A stretch of DNA of 64,000 bases from the NCBI RefSeq assembly GCF_001447155.2, contig NZ_CP014754.1, forward strand, positions 2,542,001 through 2,606,000. Direction: 5' to 3'. Under the pieces are notes generated by a model that ran no database searches, had not been told where the DNA came from, and saw only the letters and a list, made by a program, of their open reading frames with translations. Origin of the DNA: Marinobacter sp. LQ44. Lineage in GTDB: Bacteria; Pseudomonadota; Gammaproteobacteria; Pseudomonadales; Oleiphilaceae. This document shows, piece by piece, positions 51,615-61,350 of the stretch (positions within the stretch are counted from its first letter, which is position 1; every line of letters starts with the position of its first letter). A program made the translations under genes and the position numbers.

Positions 51615-52241
51615 ATGGAAACATTCTTCGCAGTTGCGTTCTCCTTCCCGACGGTGGTTTTCTCCGTACTGCTTTGCGTGGCCATTATTTACTGGCTGAT
51701 TTCCCTTTCCGGTATGGGCGATGTAGATGCCGAGGGTGATCTTGATGTGGCCGGTGATTTCAGTGGCCTGATGGTGACTCTCGGCTTGCAAGGCGTGCCC
51801 CTGCCGCTGGTGCTCACCCTGTTGTTCCTGGCTGGCTGGTTGACCAGTTATTTCATTGATCTTGCCTTGGGCGCCCTGGTGCCGTCGGGCATTCTGCACT
51901 GGTTGTACGCGCTGGCGGTGCTGTTCACAGCCCTGGTTGCCGGCCTGTTGGTCACGTCCATTGTCGTTCGTCCCCTTCGGCCCCTGTTTCGCCGTGCCTA
52001 TCTGCCGCCTCTGCAAAAACGCATTATAGGAACACCCTGCGTGGTGATTTCCTCCTCGGTTTCTGAAACATCCGGGCGGGCAGAAGCCCATCTGGACGGT
52101 GCCCACCTGGTGTTGCAGGTGCGCAGCCATTCCCCGTTGTCCCATCGGGAGCGGGCCATCCTCATTGAACATATTCCGGATGCCAACGCCTGGTGGGTGG
52201 TGCCCGAATCTGAATTTCTGTCCGGCGGCTCCGCCGGTTAA
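51615..52241 (+). CDS. YqiJ/NfeD-like OB-fold inner-membrane protein (flotillin partner)
   Basis: A 208-residue protein with three membrane spans (about residues 8-32, 56-82 and 92-116) and a C-terminal OB-fold-like domain (RIIGTPCVVISSSVSETSGRAEAHLDGAHLVLQVRS). This is the architecture of E. coli YqiJ, whose gene precedes the flotillin yqiK. The partner flotillin follows 43 bases downstream. The ribosome binding site for ATG 51615 is weak. Confidence 0.85.
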   Translation: METFFAVAFSFPTVVFSVLLCVAIIYWLISLSGMGDVDAEGDLDVAGDFSGLMVTLGLQGVPLPLVLTLLFLAGWLTSYFIDLALGALVPSGILHWLYALAVLFTALVAGLLVTSIVVRPLRPLFRRAYLPPLQKRIIGTPCVVISSSVSETSGRAEAHLDGAHLVLQVRSHSPLSHRERAILIEHIPDANAWWVVPESEFLSGGSAG

Positions 52242-52284
52242 CCCTGCACAAGCGTCCTTCCAATCAGCTCAGGAGAAAGCGTAA

Positions 52285-54288
52285 ATGGACTTATCTTGGA
52301 TCATCCCGGTCTTTATGACTGTCGGCGTTCTGGTCTTGTTGATACTGGGCATTCTGGCCCTGTTCAAGGCTTTCTATCGCAAGGTCGATCAGGGCCAGGC
52401 CCTGATCGTGAACGATCTGTCGCCCACCCCGAAGGTGTACTTCACCGGCGCCATGGTGCTGCCGGTTATTCACCGTTCCGAGACCATGAAAATCTCGGTC
52501 ATTACCCTTGAGCTGAACCGAACCGGCAAGGAAGGGTTGATCTGTAAGGACAACCTGCGGGCGGATATCACCGTAGCTTTCTACCTGCGGGTCAACGAAA
52601 CCGCAGAAGATGTCTTGCGGGTTGCCAAATCGGTTGGGGTTGGCCGTGCCTCTGACCGCGATGCGGTCAACGAACTGTTCAATGCCAAGTTCAGTGAAGC
52701 GCTGAAAACCGTTGGTAAGAAGCTGGAGTTCATGCAGCTGTTCGAAGAGCGGCAGCGGTTCCGGGATTCCATTGTTGAGACCATCGGCGAAGATCTGAAT
52801 GGCTACATCCTCGAAGACGTGGCCATCGATTACCTGGAGCAAACACCGAAAACCTCTCTGGATCCAAACAACATTCTGGATTCCGAAGGCATCAAGCGCA
52901 TCACCGAAATCACTGCGCTGCACAACGTAGAAACCAACCGCCTGGAACGTGATCAGGAGCTGGAAATCCAGCGCAAGAACGTCTCCGCCCGCGAAGCATC
53001 GTTGGAATTGGAGCGTAGTCAGGCCGACGCAGAAGCCCGTCAGCGCCGTGAAATTGAAACCCTGCAGGCCCGCGAAACCTCGGAAACCGAGCAGGTACGT
53101 GAGCAAGAGCGTGCCCGCGCTGAAGCTGCCCGCATCAAGACCGATGAAGAGCTGGCGATTGCCGAAGAGAACAAGCAGCGTCAGATCGAGATGGCCATGA
53201 AGGCCCGTGAGCGTGCGGTGCAGATTGAGGAAGTGCGCATTCGCCAGGCCCGTGAGCTGGAAGATGTAAACCGTGAGCGCGCCGTAGAGATCGAGCGCAT
53301 CGGCATGGAGAAGGCGCTGGAAGGCGAGCGTAAGGAAATTGCCGACATCACCAGTCAGCGTATTGCGGTTGAGCGCAACGTGGCGGAAGAAGAAGAGAAC
53401 ATCAAGGATGTGCGGAACCGTTCTGAAGCCGAGCGTTTGAAGGTGAAGAAAGTGGTTGCGGCCGAAGCCGATGCCGAAGAGCTGAAGCTGATGGATGTGA
53501 AAGCCGCTGAAGCCGCGTTCGAACGCTCCAAGCTGGAAGCGGAACAGGTGCGCGTGAAAGCCCAGGCAGACCTGGATGCGGCCGAGAAGAAGTCGGTGGC
53601 TGATGAGAAGCTGGCTCGTGGTCGTCAGGCCATGGCAGCGGCCGATGGCCTGGCCGATGCCCAGGTCAAGGAAGCTCAGGCAACTGCGATCCGTGCGGAT
53701 GGTCTGGCCCGTGCCGAAGTTAAATCGGCCACGGCGAAGGCTGACGAAGAAGCTGGCCTGGCCGAAGTACGTGTGCTGGAGCAACGCCTTGAAACCGAAG
53801 CCATGGGCGAAGAGAAGCTGGGTCTGGCCAAAGCGGATGCCCGCAAAGCCATGGTGCTGGCGGATGCCGAAGGCGAGCAGCGTATGGGGCTGGCCAAGGC
53901 CGATGCCCGCGAAGCCATGGCCAAGGCCGAAGCGTCTGGCCTGGTCGAGAAGCTGAAGGCCTACGATGGTATGTCTGAAGAAGCCCGCCACTTCGAAGAA
54001 TTCCGCATGAACCTGGAAGTTCATGAGAAGGAAGTGATGGCGCAGATCGAAGCCCAGAAGACCGGCCTGTTGGAAAATGGTCGCGTGATGGCGGCGGCCC
54101 TGAAAGACGCCAAGTTTGAAATGATTGGCGGCGACGGCGGCATCTTCGAGAAGTTTGCCCAAGGGCTGGGTTACGGCAAGAGTGTGCAGGGCGTTCTGGA
54201 CAAGTCGCCCTCGCTGCAGGCAGCCCTGGCCGGCATCGCCGGACGGGTTTCCGGTGAGAAGTCCAGCCGGACTTCGGAAACCGCCTGA
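52285..54288 (+). CDS. Flotillin/SPFH-domain protein (YqiK-like), extended
   Basis: A 667-residue protein: one N-terminal membrane span (IIPVFMTVGVLVLLILGILALFKAF), an SPFH/band-7 domain (about residues 35-210) and a very long Ala/Glu/Lys/Arg coiled coil (about 215-590) with near-repeats (LGLAKADARKAM, MGLAKADAREAM). It is noticeably longer than the roughly 550 residues of YqiK. Flotillins scaffold ordered membrane microdomains. AGGAGAAAGC precedes the ATG. A perfect 13-bp hairpin follows the stop. Confidence 0.93.
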   Translation: MDLSWIIPVFMTVGVLVLLILGILALFKAFYRKVDQGQALIVNDLSPTPKVYFTGAMVLPVIHRSETMKISVITLELNRTGKEGLICKDNLRADITVAFYLRVNETAEDVLRVAKSVGVGRASDRDAVNELFNAKFSEALKTVGKKLEFMQLFEERQRFRDSIVETIGEDLNGYILEDVAIDYLEQTPKTSLDPNNILDSEGIKRITEITALHNVETNRLERDQELEIQRKNVSAREASLELERSQADAEARQRREIETLQARETSETEQVREQERARAEAARIKTDEELAIAEENKQRQIEMAMKARERAVQIEEVRIRQARELEDVNRERAVEIERIGMEKALEGERKEIADITSQRIAVERNVAEEEENIKDVRNRSEAERLKVKKVVAAEADAEELKLMDVKAAEAAFERSKLEAEQVRVKAQADLDAAEKKSVADEKLARGRQAMAAADGLADAQVKEAQATAIRADGLARAEVKSATAKADEEAGLAEVRVLEQRLETEAMGEEKLGLAKADARKAMVLADAEGEQRMGLAKADAREAMAKAEASGLVEKLKAYDGMSEEARHFEEFRMNLEVHEKEVMAQIEAQKTGLLENGRVMAAALKDAKFEMIGGDGGIFEKFAQGLGYGKSVQGVLDKSPSLQAALAGIAGRVSGEKSSRTSETA

Positions 54289-54294
54289 AGCCCC

Positions 54295-54326
54295 AGCGAC
54301 CGCCGGTCCAAACACCGGCGGTCGCT
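54295..54326 (+). other. Perfect 13-bp hairpin between flotillin and ATPase genes
   Basis: Left arm 54295-54307 (AGCGACCGCCGGT) and right arm 54314-54326 are exact complements around a 6-base loop. There is no T-run after it, so it may tune read-through or mRNA stability, lowering expression of the giant ATPase relative to the flotillin. Confidence 0.6.
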
Positions 54327-54366
54327 GTTCCCATTCCGATTTCCCTTCAGTTCAGGATGATTTGGT

Positions 54367-55887
54367 ATGTCGACGGATCGCACCGGCCTTGAAAGCATTG
54401 TTCAGGAAGGCTCTGCCTTCGAAACCATCCAGCGGCGGCTGAAAGAGCAGGGCGGGCAGCTCCGGGAGCAGGTGTCCGGGTTGAATCAGGCCCGGGAAGA
54501 GGTTTTCGGCAGTGCCGGCATGAACGTACTTGGCCGGGCCCGGGTCAGAACCGAAAACAATGCCATTGCACGGGATGTGGTTCGTCTTGGGGACAAACTG
54601 CTGTTCGGCTTCAATCTCCAGCTTGGCTTGCGCAAGTCCCTGGCGGTTGAGGATGTGTTCCGGCTGTACCACCTGAATGACGGCGACAGCGGTTTCGAAA
54701 TGACCGAAGCCGCCATCGAAGGCTCCTTCCTGACCGATGCCCGCTTCGCCACAGACTTCCGGGAACTGCAGCAGTACTACAACACCGCCACCCTGTCTCA
54801 GCTGGTCATCCTCAAGGGCATGTTGCTGATGGCGTTCCGTATTGGTGACAAGCTGGACGACCTGAGGGTGTTCCGCTGGGAACTGAAGCCGGATGGCAAC
54901 GTAAACCGATACGTGGACAACCGGGGCGAGCGCGACCTGACCTTCCCGGACCGTTTCAGCTTCCCCTGGAAAACCGTTGGCCGTGACAGCCAGGTACAGG
55001 GCCGTTCGCCGCATCTGAACATTGCCGACACCCTGTTTGTCGACAACCTGCGGGGCAACATCACCTTCAAGGTGGAGAACAACACCGCCACCGGCGAGGG
55101 CATCTATCAGGACGCCGTGGAGTCTGACTCCCAGTCCCTGGACGACGCCAGCTTCGACTACGCCGACCTTGGCGAGATTCTGCTGGTGCGGATTCTGCCG
55201 TTCAATGAAAAGCACTGGCGCTACTACCTGTTCAATCGCACCCAGCGCAAGGTTGAACGGGTGGATGCCATGGCCGGTTCGGTGGCGTCGTTGCCGGACA
55301 ATCACGGCCTCATTTTCCCCTCCGGCTATTACCTCACCACCGGTGAACTGAAAACCTTCCAGATTCCGGATGGCGATTTCCGGCTCAAGCGCACGCTGCG
55401 CTCACCGAACGGTGAGGACATGTTGTATGTGTTCTACGAGCAACTGACCGGGCAGGTGATACTGTTCCGCTACAACCTGATTCGGAAACAGGCGGATGTG
55501 CCCCTGATTGGCCATGGCTTCGCACTGTTCGAAAACGGCCATCTGGTGGTCCTCAATGCCGATAACGAACCGACCCTGGTGCACCCGCTGCAGGTATGGG
55601 AAACCCCGTTTACCTCCGAGAGCTTCCATGCCCAGGCCAGCGTGGCAAACGATTCGGAACTGGCTCGGATTGGCAATCCGGAACTGGTCCGCGGCATTGC
55701 CGAATTGAACACGGTGGTAACGCTGGTGGATTCCTCCAGTGCCAGTGAACGCCACTTCACCAGCCTGATTCGCACCGTTGACCGTGTGCTCGACCAGTTC
55801 TTCTGGCTGTCTGGCAGGCAGGAAGAGGCTCTGTTCGCCGGCCTTCATCAGCATCTGAGCACCATCCGCGGCACTGGTACTGGATGA
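54367..55887 (+). CDS. DUF3686/AAA+ 'DNA repair' ATPase, N-terminal part (gene interrupted by frameshift)
   Basis: A 506-codon segment carrying the DUF3686 region: NAIARDVVRLGDKLLFGFNLQLGLRKSLAVEDVFRLYHL (about residues 58-97) and a beta-rich domain after it. In homologous proteins this region is fused to a long coiled coil and an AAA+ domain in one chain of about 1700 residues. Here the frame meets TGA at 55885-55887, just after LFAGLHQHLSTIRG, while the matching continuation (LVLDEYEKVQSIRAQTE) is in the +1 frame. Skipping one base near 55876 restores a single chain of about 1750 residues. Confidence 0.8.
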   Translation: MSTDRTGLESIVQEGSAFETIQRRLKEQGGQLREQVSGLNQAREEVFGSAGMNVLGRARVRTENNAIARDVVRLGDKLLFGFNLQLGLRKSLAVEDVFRLYHLNDGDSGFEMTEAAIEGSFLTDARFATDFRELQQYYNTATLSQLVILKGMLLMAFRIGDKLDDLRVFRWELKPDGNVNRYVDNRGERDLTFPDRFSFPWKTVGRDSQVQGRSPHLNIADTLFVDNLRGNITFKVENNTATGEGIYQDAVESDSQSLDDASFDYADLGEILLVRILPFNEKHWRYYLFNRTQRKVERVDAMAGSVASLPDNHGLIFPSGYYLTTGELKTFQIPDGDFRLKRTLRSPNGEDMLYVFYEQLTGQVILFRYNLIRKQADVPLIGHGFALFENGHLVVLNADNEPTLVHPLQVWETPFTSESFHAQASVANDSELARIGNPELVRGIAELNTVVTLVDSSSASERHFTSLIRTVDRVLDQFFWLSGRQEEALFAGLHQHLSTIRGTGTG

Positions 55888-55939
55888 GTATGAGAAAGTC
55901 CAGAGTATCCGGGCCCAGACGGAAACCGCCATTAATGAC

Positions 55940-58900
55940 GTGGCTGAGGCCCAGGGCACCCTGATGCGAGATCTGAAGCCGGACAGCTGGAAAGCGCCGG
56001 ATCAGTTCGTCAGTTACCTGGCCCGCCTGCGCGAACATCGGGGGCGGGTGCGCACCTTGAATGATCGGCGGTATGCCGATAAGGCCCGTATCGAAACGCT
56101 GGAAAGCGATCTGGCCGACGCTGAGGAGCGGCTGACGGAGCGAACCTTCCGTTTTCTGGCCTCACCGGAGGCGCTGGATGGTTACCGCAAGACCCTGACC
56201 GAATTACAAACTGACCTGGCCGAGGCCGACACCCGGGATGCCCTGCGCAAGATTGTAGACCGCTACCGGGAGCTGACTTCCGGGCTGGATATGATTCAGG
56301 GCATGCTGGCGTCCATGGCCGGTGACGATGCCGCGCTGGAAACCGCCATCACCGATAACATCTCGGGCATCTACGCCACCATCAATCAGCAGCGCTCGGA
56401 AGCGGAACTGCGCCTGAAAGAGCAGGGCAGTGCCGAGGCCCGGGCCCAGTTTGCCGCCCGGCTGCGGTTGTTTGAGCAGAGCCTGGCCAACGGCGTGAGT
56501 TCCCTGACCGATGTGCGGGAATGCGATGGCCTGATGACCCGTATGCTCGACCAGTTGCAGGAACTGGAAAGCCAGTTTGGCGAATACGATGAGTTTCTTG
56601 CCGCCATTCTGGAGCAGCGTGAGAACGCCCACGAAAGCATTGAGGCCCGGCGCCAGCAACTGCAGGATCAGCAGCAGCGCCGGGTAACGACACTCACCGA
56701 TGCCGCCGAACGCATACTCCGGAACGTCACCCGCCGGACCGAAAGGTTCGCCAGCCCGGAAGAACTGCACGCCTTCTTCGCCTCCGATGCCATGGTGGCG
56801 CGCCTGCGCAGCATGGCCAAAGAGCTGCGGGAGCTGGGCGCGGCCATGGAAGCGGATGACTGCCTGGGGCAGCTCAAGGCCGCCCAGGACACCGCGCTCA
56901 GAAGTGTTCGCGACAAAGCCGATATCTTTGAAGACGGCGGCGCGGTCATCCGTTTGGGCAAGCACCGGTTCAGTGTCAACCAGCAGGAGCTGGACCTGAC
57001 GCTGATCCCGCGAGACGACCACGTGCTGCTGCACCTGACCGGCACCCAGTATTATGAGCGCCTGGACGAGCCAGAGCTGGACCGCCTGCGCGGCTACTGG
57101 AACATGAGCCAGCCGTCGGAGTCAGACAGGGTCTACCGGGCCGAGTACCTTGCGGCACTGGTGATCGAGGAATTCCGGCAGGCATCTGATCTGCCCGTCA
57201 ACGTGGCCGACCTGGATGAGCTGACCGACTACATCCGCAAATTCGCCTCCCCCCGCTACCGTGAGGGCTATGAAAAAGGCATTCATGACCACGATGCGGC
57301 CTTGATTGTCAGTACCCTCTGGCCGGCTATCCAGAGCGCCGGATTGCTTCGATTCAGCCCCAAGGCCCGTGCCCTAGCCATGCTTTACTGGGCCGAGGTG
57401 GCCCGGCAGGATCTGGCGGCACAACAGTTGCGTTCTCGCTGTCTGTCTGCCGGTATTCTCAGCCGGATGATGCAGTCGAACGAATTGTTGTACTCCCTGG
57501 AGCAGGAACTTGCTCCGCAGATGTCGGAGTTTGTCGCCCATCATCAGCTGGCGATAGCGGAAAAAGGCAGTGCCGAGCGTACCCTGATTGAGTCGGCGGC
57601 CCAGTATTTAGTGCAGCAGCTGGCGGAGGAAACCGAGCAGTTTGATATCACCCGTTATGCGGGTGAGCTGGCGGCCGGTTTCACCGAATCTCTGAAACGG
57701 GATAACCAGTTTGCGCAGTACCAGCAAGCACTGGATGTGGTGAGCGGCCAGCCGGCGGCTCGCTGGACCATTGCCCAGCATTGGCTCAAGGCCTGGATGG
57801 GCAAGACCGACCAGCAACACCTGATGCATTACTTGCCGGAAGTGGTGGCCGTCCTCAATGTGGGCGATGCCATCAAGACTGGCGTTCGCAGCGTTGAGTT
57901 GGCCTTTCATGTGGAAGGCCTGCTGGGCCAGCACAGTCGCATCAACGAGCGCACCCTGAGCCTGCAGCTGGACGAATTCGATGAGCGCCTTCGCTACCAC
58001 CGCCAGGAAATCATTCCCGGCTGGCAGCAATTGCAGGAAGTTCGCCACAAAGTCCTGGAGCGCTGGCGCGACCAGCTACGCCTTGAGGAGTTCCGGCCCC
58101 GGCCGCTGTCGTCTTTTGTGCGCAATAAATTGATCAGCGAGAGCTACCTGCCGATCATCGGCGACAACCTGGCCAAGCAGATGGGTACCGCCGGTGAAGA
58201 CCGGCGCACAGACCAGTCCGGCCTGTTGATGATGATTTCGCCACCCGGCTACGGCAAGACCACCCTGATGGAATACGTGGCAAACCGCCTGGGCCTGATC
58301 TTCATGAAGATCAACTGCCCGAGCCTGGGCCACGATGTCACCTCCCTGGACCCGGAAAAAGCGCCGCACTCCACCGCCGAGGCAGAGCTGATCAAACTCA
58401 ACCTGGCCCTGGAAATGGGTAACAACGTGATGCTGTATCTGGATGATATCCAGCACACCCATCCGGAGTTCCTGCAGAAATTCATCTCCCTGTGTGACGG
58501 CACCCGGCGCATTGAGGGGGTCTGGCGCGGCCGCACTCGCACCTACGACATGCGCGGTAAACGCTTCTGTGTGGTCATGGCCGGTAACCCCTACACAGAG
58601 AGCGGTGAAGTGTTCAAAGTGCCCGACATGCTCGCTAACCGGGCCGATATCTACAACCTGGGTGACGTGCTCTCAGGCATGGAACACGCCTTTGCGCTGT
58701 CCTACATCGAGAACAGCCTGAGCTCCAACCCGGTACTGGCGCCCCTGGCCACCCGGGGCATGGCGGATTTCTACCGCTTTGCCGACCTGGCCGAGGGCAA
58801 AGCCGTGGCCGATTCCGAATTCGAGCACGATTACAGTGCTGCTGAGCGGGACGAAATCGTCTCCCTGCTGAAGAAAATGATCCGCGTGCGGGAAACCGTA

Positions 58901-59623
58901 CTGCGAGTCAACCAGGCTTACATTGCCTCCAGTGCCCAGGCCGAGGCCTATCGCACCGAGCCGACGTTCAAGCTGCAGGGCAGTTACCGGAACATGAACA
59001 AGCTGGCAGAAAAGCTTTCACCGATCATGAGCGAGGATGAACTGGACGCCTTGATTGATGACCACTACCAGGGTGAATCCCAGTTGCTGACCCAGGGCGC
59101 GGAAGAAAATCTGCTGAAACTCAAACAGATGCGCGGCACCCTGAGCGAGGCAGAAGCCGCCCGCTGGCAGTCCATCTGCGAAGAATACCGCCGCCGCCAA
59201 CAGGCTGGCGGTGACGAAGAAACCGGCGTCAAAGTGGTGCGCCAGCTGGGCCTGATTTCCGAGCACATGCAGCAACTGGGTCAGCAATTGGTGGCCGGGC
59301 TGGACAGCCGAAAGGGGACCGAACCGGATCTCGACAAGGCCCTGAGCCAGTTGTCCCGCTCGCTGGAAACGGGCCTCACCGAAGGCCTGCAATCGGTGCA
59401 GCTCAACCCGGCAGTCACCGTCAACCTGGACAGCCCGCCCCAGGTAGGCGATGCCCTGATGGCTTTTGCGAGGATCTTCGAGGAATCCATTGTGCCACTG
59501 GTGAAAACCATGGATGGCAAGCTGGACCTGGACCTGAAAACCCAGCAGGAAATGAGCCGGGTGTTGAGGGTTATACGGGATCTTCAGGACAGATTGCTGA
59601 CGCAGGATCGAGCTCAAAGCTAA
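55940..59623 (+). CDS. DUF3686/AAA+ 'DNA repair' ATPase, C-terminal part (gene interrupted by frameshift)
   Basis: A 1227-codon segment from the first possible start (GTG 55940); coding similarity reaches back in this frame to 55859 and no ribosome binding site is present. A coiled-coil region (about residues 1-330) and helical linker are followed by the AAA+ domain: Walker A PPGYGKTTLMEYVA (about 768), Walker B NVMLYLDDIQHTHPEFLQ (about 830) and sensor region VVMAGNPYTESGEVF. The 'DNA repair' label is a family name; the flotillin neighbour points to membrane-linked remodelling. Confidence 0.82.
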   Translation: MAEAQGTLMRDLKPDSWKAPDQFVSYLARLREHRGRVRTLNDRRYADKARIETLESDLADAEERLTERTFRFLASPEALDGYRKTLTELQTDLAEADTRDALRKIVDRYRELTSGLDMIQGMLASMAGDDAALETAITDNISGIYATINQQRSEAELRLKEQGSAEARAQFAARLRLFEQSLANGVSSLTDVRECDGLMTRMLDQLQELESQFGEYDEFLAAILEQRENAHESIEARRQQLQDQQQRRVTTLTDAAERILRNVTRRTERFASPEELHAFFASDAMVARLRSMAKELRELGAAMEADDCLGQLKAAQDTALRSVRDKADIFEDGGAVIRLGKHRFSVNQQELDLTLIPRDDHVLLHLTGTQYYERLDEPELDRLRGYWNMSQPSESDRVYRAEYLAALVIEEFRQASDLPVNVADLDELTDYIRKFASPRYREGYEKGIHDHDAALIVSTLWPAIQSAGLLRFSPKARALAMLYWAEVARQDLAAQQLRSRCLSAGILSRMMQSNELLYSLEQELAPQMSEFVAHHQLAIAEKGSAERTLIESAAQYLVQQLAEETEQFDITRYAGELAAGFTESLKRDNQFAQYQQALDVVSGQPAARWTIAQHWLKAWMGKTDQQHLMHYLPEVVAVLNVGDAIKTGVRSVELAFHVEGLLGQHSRINERTLSLQLDEFDERLRYHRQEIIPGWQQLQEVRHKVLERWRDQLRLEEFRPRPLSSFVRNKLISESYLPIIGDNLAKQMGTAGEDRRTDQSGLLMMISPPGYGKTTLMEYVANRLGLIFMKINCPSLGHDVTSLDPEKAPHSTAEAELIKLNLALEMGNNVMLYLDDIQHTHPEFLQKFISLCDGTRRIEGVWRGRTRTYDMRGKRFCVVMAGNPYTESGEVFKVPDMLANRADIYNLGDVLSGMEHAFALSYIENSLSSNPVLAPLATRGMADFYRFADLAEGKAVADSEFEHDYSAAERDEIVSLLKKMIRVRETVLRVNQAYIASSAQAEAYRTEPTFKLQGSYRNMNKLAEKLSPIMSEDELDALIDDHYQGESQLLTQGAEENLLKLKQMRGTLSEAEAARWQSICEEYRRRQQAGGDEETGVKVVRQLGLISEHMQQLGQQLVAGLDSRKGTEPDLDKALSQLSRSLETGLTEGLQSVQLNPAVTVNLDSPPQVGDALMAFARIFEESIVPLVKTMDGKLDLDLKTQQEMSRVLRVIRDLQDRLLTQDRAQS

Positions 59624-59657
59624 GCCGTTAATAATGCAAGCAAGGATGTAGTCCATC

Positions 59658-61274
59658 ATGATCAAGGAAGATTTGGCAGTGCCCACAGCGGCACAGTTTT
59701 TAGAAACACTCAACAGCGGTGATCACCTGAAGCTCATTCGGGAATGGCGCGATGTTGTGTTTCACACCGTATTCGTCAAGAAACCCTCTGGGCTTGAATT
59801 GCCAATGCTCTATCCGGTTGACGAGCATCAGAGCTTTCTGGCGAGCCCGGATGCCAATGAGGTTCAAGAGGCATTGGAAGGCTTTGCGCTTCCGGACGAT
59901 GCCGACGTTTTCGTTAAAGCGGAACCGTTACGAGAGCTGGCCAGAAACGCCCATATGTTGGGAGCCTGGCTGAACTGGCTGGGTGCCGAGATCATCATGA
60001 ACAGTTCACTCATGGAACTGTTGGGGATGAAAGCTCTGGTGACAGTGGAAGGTGGGCAAGAGAAATTGTATCAGGCAAAAGTTTATGCCTCCCCTGCACT
60101 GAATAAGACGGGCCCCTCGGCCAACGCAAGCGCCCAAATCTGGAACATCAACCAGGTCGTTGGCGGGTCCGACATTCAGCGCTCCCAAGAAGTCATGATT
60201 TATGATGACAGCAAATCTTTTGCGATTGCAGAGAATGAAGGCTCGATTCTCTCTTCACGCAAATTAAGCCAGTTGACGGCGGATGAAGCAGCGCTCTTCG
60301 ACAAATGGGCGGCGCCGGTATATGACTTTGAGGCGTTAACCCAGGGTGAAGAGAAGGGGAGCGGCTCTCTTACTCAGGACACTTACGTTCCCCACCCCTC
60401 ATTGCTTGACGATGCGTTACTGAATTCATTCCGTGAACTTGAGCGGGCGATTAACAATGAGATCATGCCCGATGCAAGCCGCCTTCATCTGGAGGTTAGC
60501 AAAGACCAGGTTTTCGCCGAAATGGAAGAGTCGGGAGATGACAGCCTGGATCGCGTTGAGGGCCGCAAGTTCTGTATTCTTTTTGAGGATCACCCCGAAT
60601 GGTGTCTGTTGCTCGGTGGGGATGGCCTGGCACTGACCGATTTCTCCGATGAGGTTTGGCTACCGAGCTCAACTGGTCGCCATGAGGTGCCGGAGCCCCT
60701 GCGCCTGAAAGTGGTTCGGGGCATTGCCTGGACGTTATTCTGGAAGGGGCGGGAGCCTGGTACGCGGGTGTCGCTCATTCCCGGACAGTTTGCGGGTCTG
60801 AAACCCTTTCGCCCGGACAATCTGAACAGGATCTTTCATCCGCCTTTGGATGACACCCGGTTCCCGGTGCTGGCTTCCATGCCTTGTGGCGCACAACCAA
60901 TGCCTGTGCTGGTGCACGGTGAGATACCCGAAGGTTACGTGGTTGAAGCACTGGAGGATCTGAAAGTTCAAGCTTCAGATCTTCCCCGGGGAACACCGCG
61001 TCGAGACAGCATACTGGTGAACGACGCGGTTCATTTTGGCTCGATGTGCGGCCCCATAGTGGTGCCACAGAGTGCCATCAAATTCCCGGATGAGTGGTAC
61101 ACAAGCGCTCGAACGTCCAAAACCCAGCTAATTTCCGATTTCAAGTTTTTCCTGCAGAGCCAGCCCCGGAGGACGTCTGCGCCGGGTAAAGATCTTGATA
61201 GCCCGGGGGTGGTGATAGGCATCTGCGTTGGTTTCATGGCCTTTTTGTTACTACTGGTTGTCATGCTTGGGTGA
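59658..61274 (+). CDS. Tail-anchored membrane protein, paralog B
   Basis: A 538-residue paralog of the gene at 43423-45072, with the same order of conserved blocks (PLRELARNAH; LFDKWAAPVYDF; DDTRFPVLASMPCGAQPMPVLV; GPIVVPQSAIKFPDEWY) and a single C-terminal span (VVIGICVGFMAFLLLLVVMLG). AAGGATG precedes ATG 59658. It is 34 bases after the ATPase gene and thus probably in its operon, which ties this unknown family to the flotillin-ATPase system. Confidence 0.78.
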   Translation: MIKEDLAVPTAAQFLETLNSGDHLKLIREWRDVVFHTVFVKKPSGLELPMLYPVDEHQSFLASPDANEVQEALEGFALPDDADVFVKAEPLRELARNAHMLGAWLNWLGAEIIMNSSLMELLGMKALVTVEGGQEKLYQAKVYASPALNKTGPSANASAQIWNINQVVGGSDIQRSQEVMIYDDSKSFAIAENEGSILSSRKLSQLTADEAALFDKWAAPVYDFEALTQGEEKGSGSLTQDTYVPHPSLLDDALLNSFRELERAINNEIMPDASRLHLEVSKDQVFAEMEESGDDSLDRVEGRKFCILFEDHPEWCLLLGGDGLALTDFSDEVWLPSSTGRHEVPEPLRLKVVRGIAWTLFWKGREPGTRVSLIPGQFAGLKPFRPDNLNRIFHPPLDDTRFPVLASMPCGAQPMPVLVHGEIPEGYVVEALEDLKVQASDLPRGTPRRDSILVNDAVHFGSMCGPIVVPQSAIKFPDEWYTSARTSKTQLISDFKFFLQSQPRRTSAPGKDLDSPGVVIGICVGFMAFLLLLVVMLG

Positions 61275-61350
61275 TAGTAGGCTGATCCGAACCTGACTGG
61301 TCGGTATTTAACGCAGATAAGCGCAGGTTCGATGCAGAAGGATTTGTAGC

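Noticed and set aside
52291..54315. Minus-strand open frame of 674 codons opposite the flotillin
   Set aside because: It mirrors the Ala/Glu/Lys coiled-coil codons of the flotillin, giving a Phe/Leu/His-rich product with no family and no ribosome binding site.
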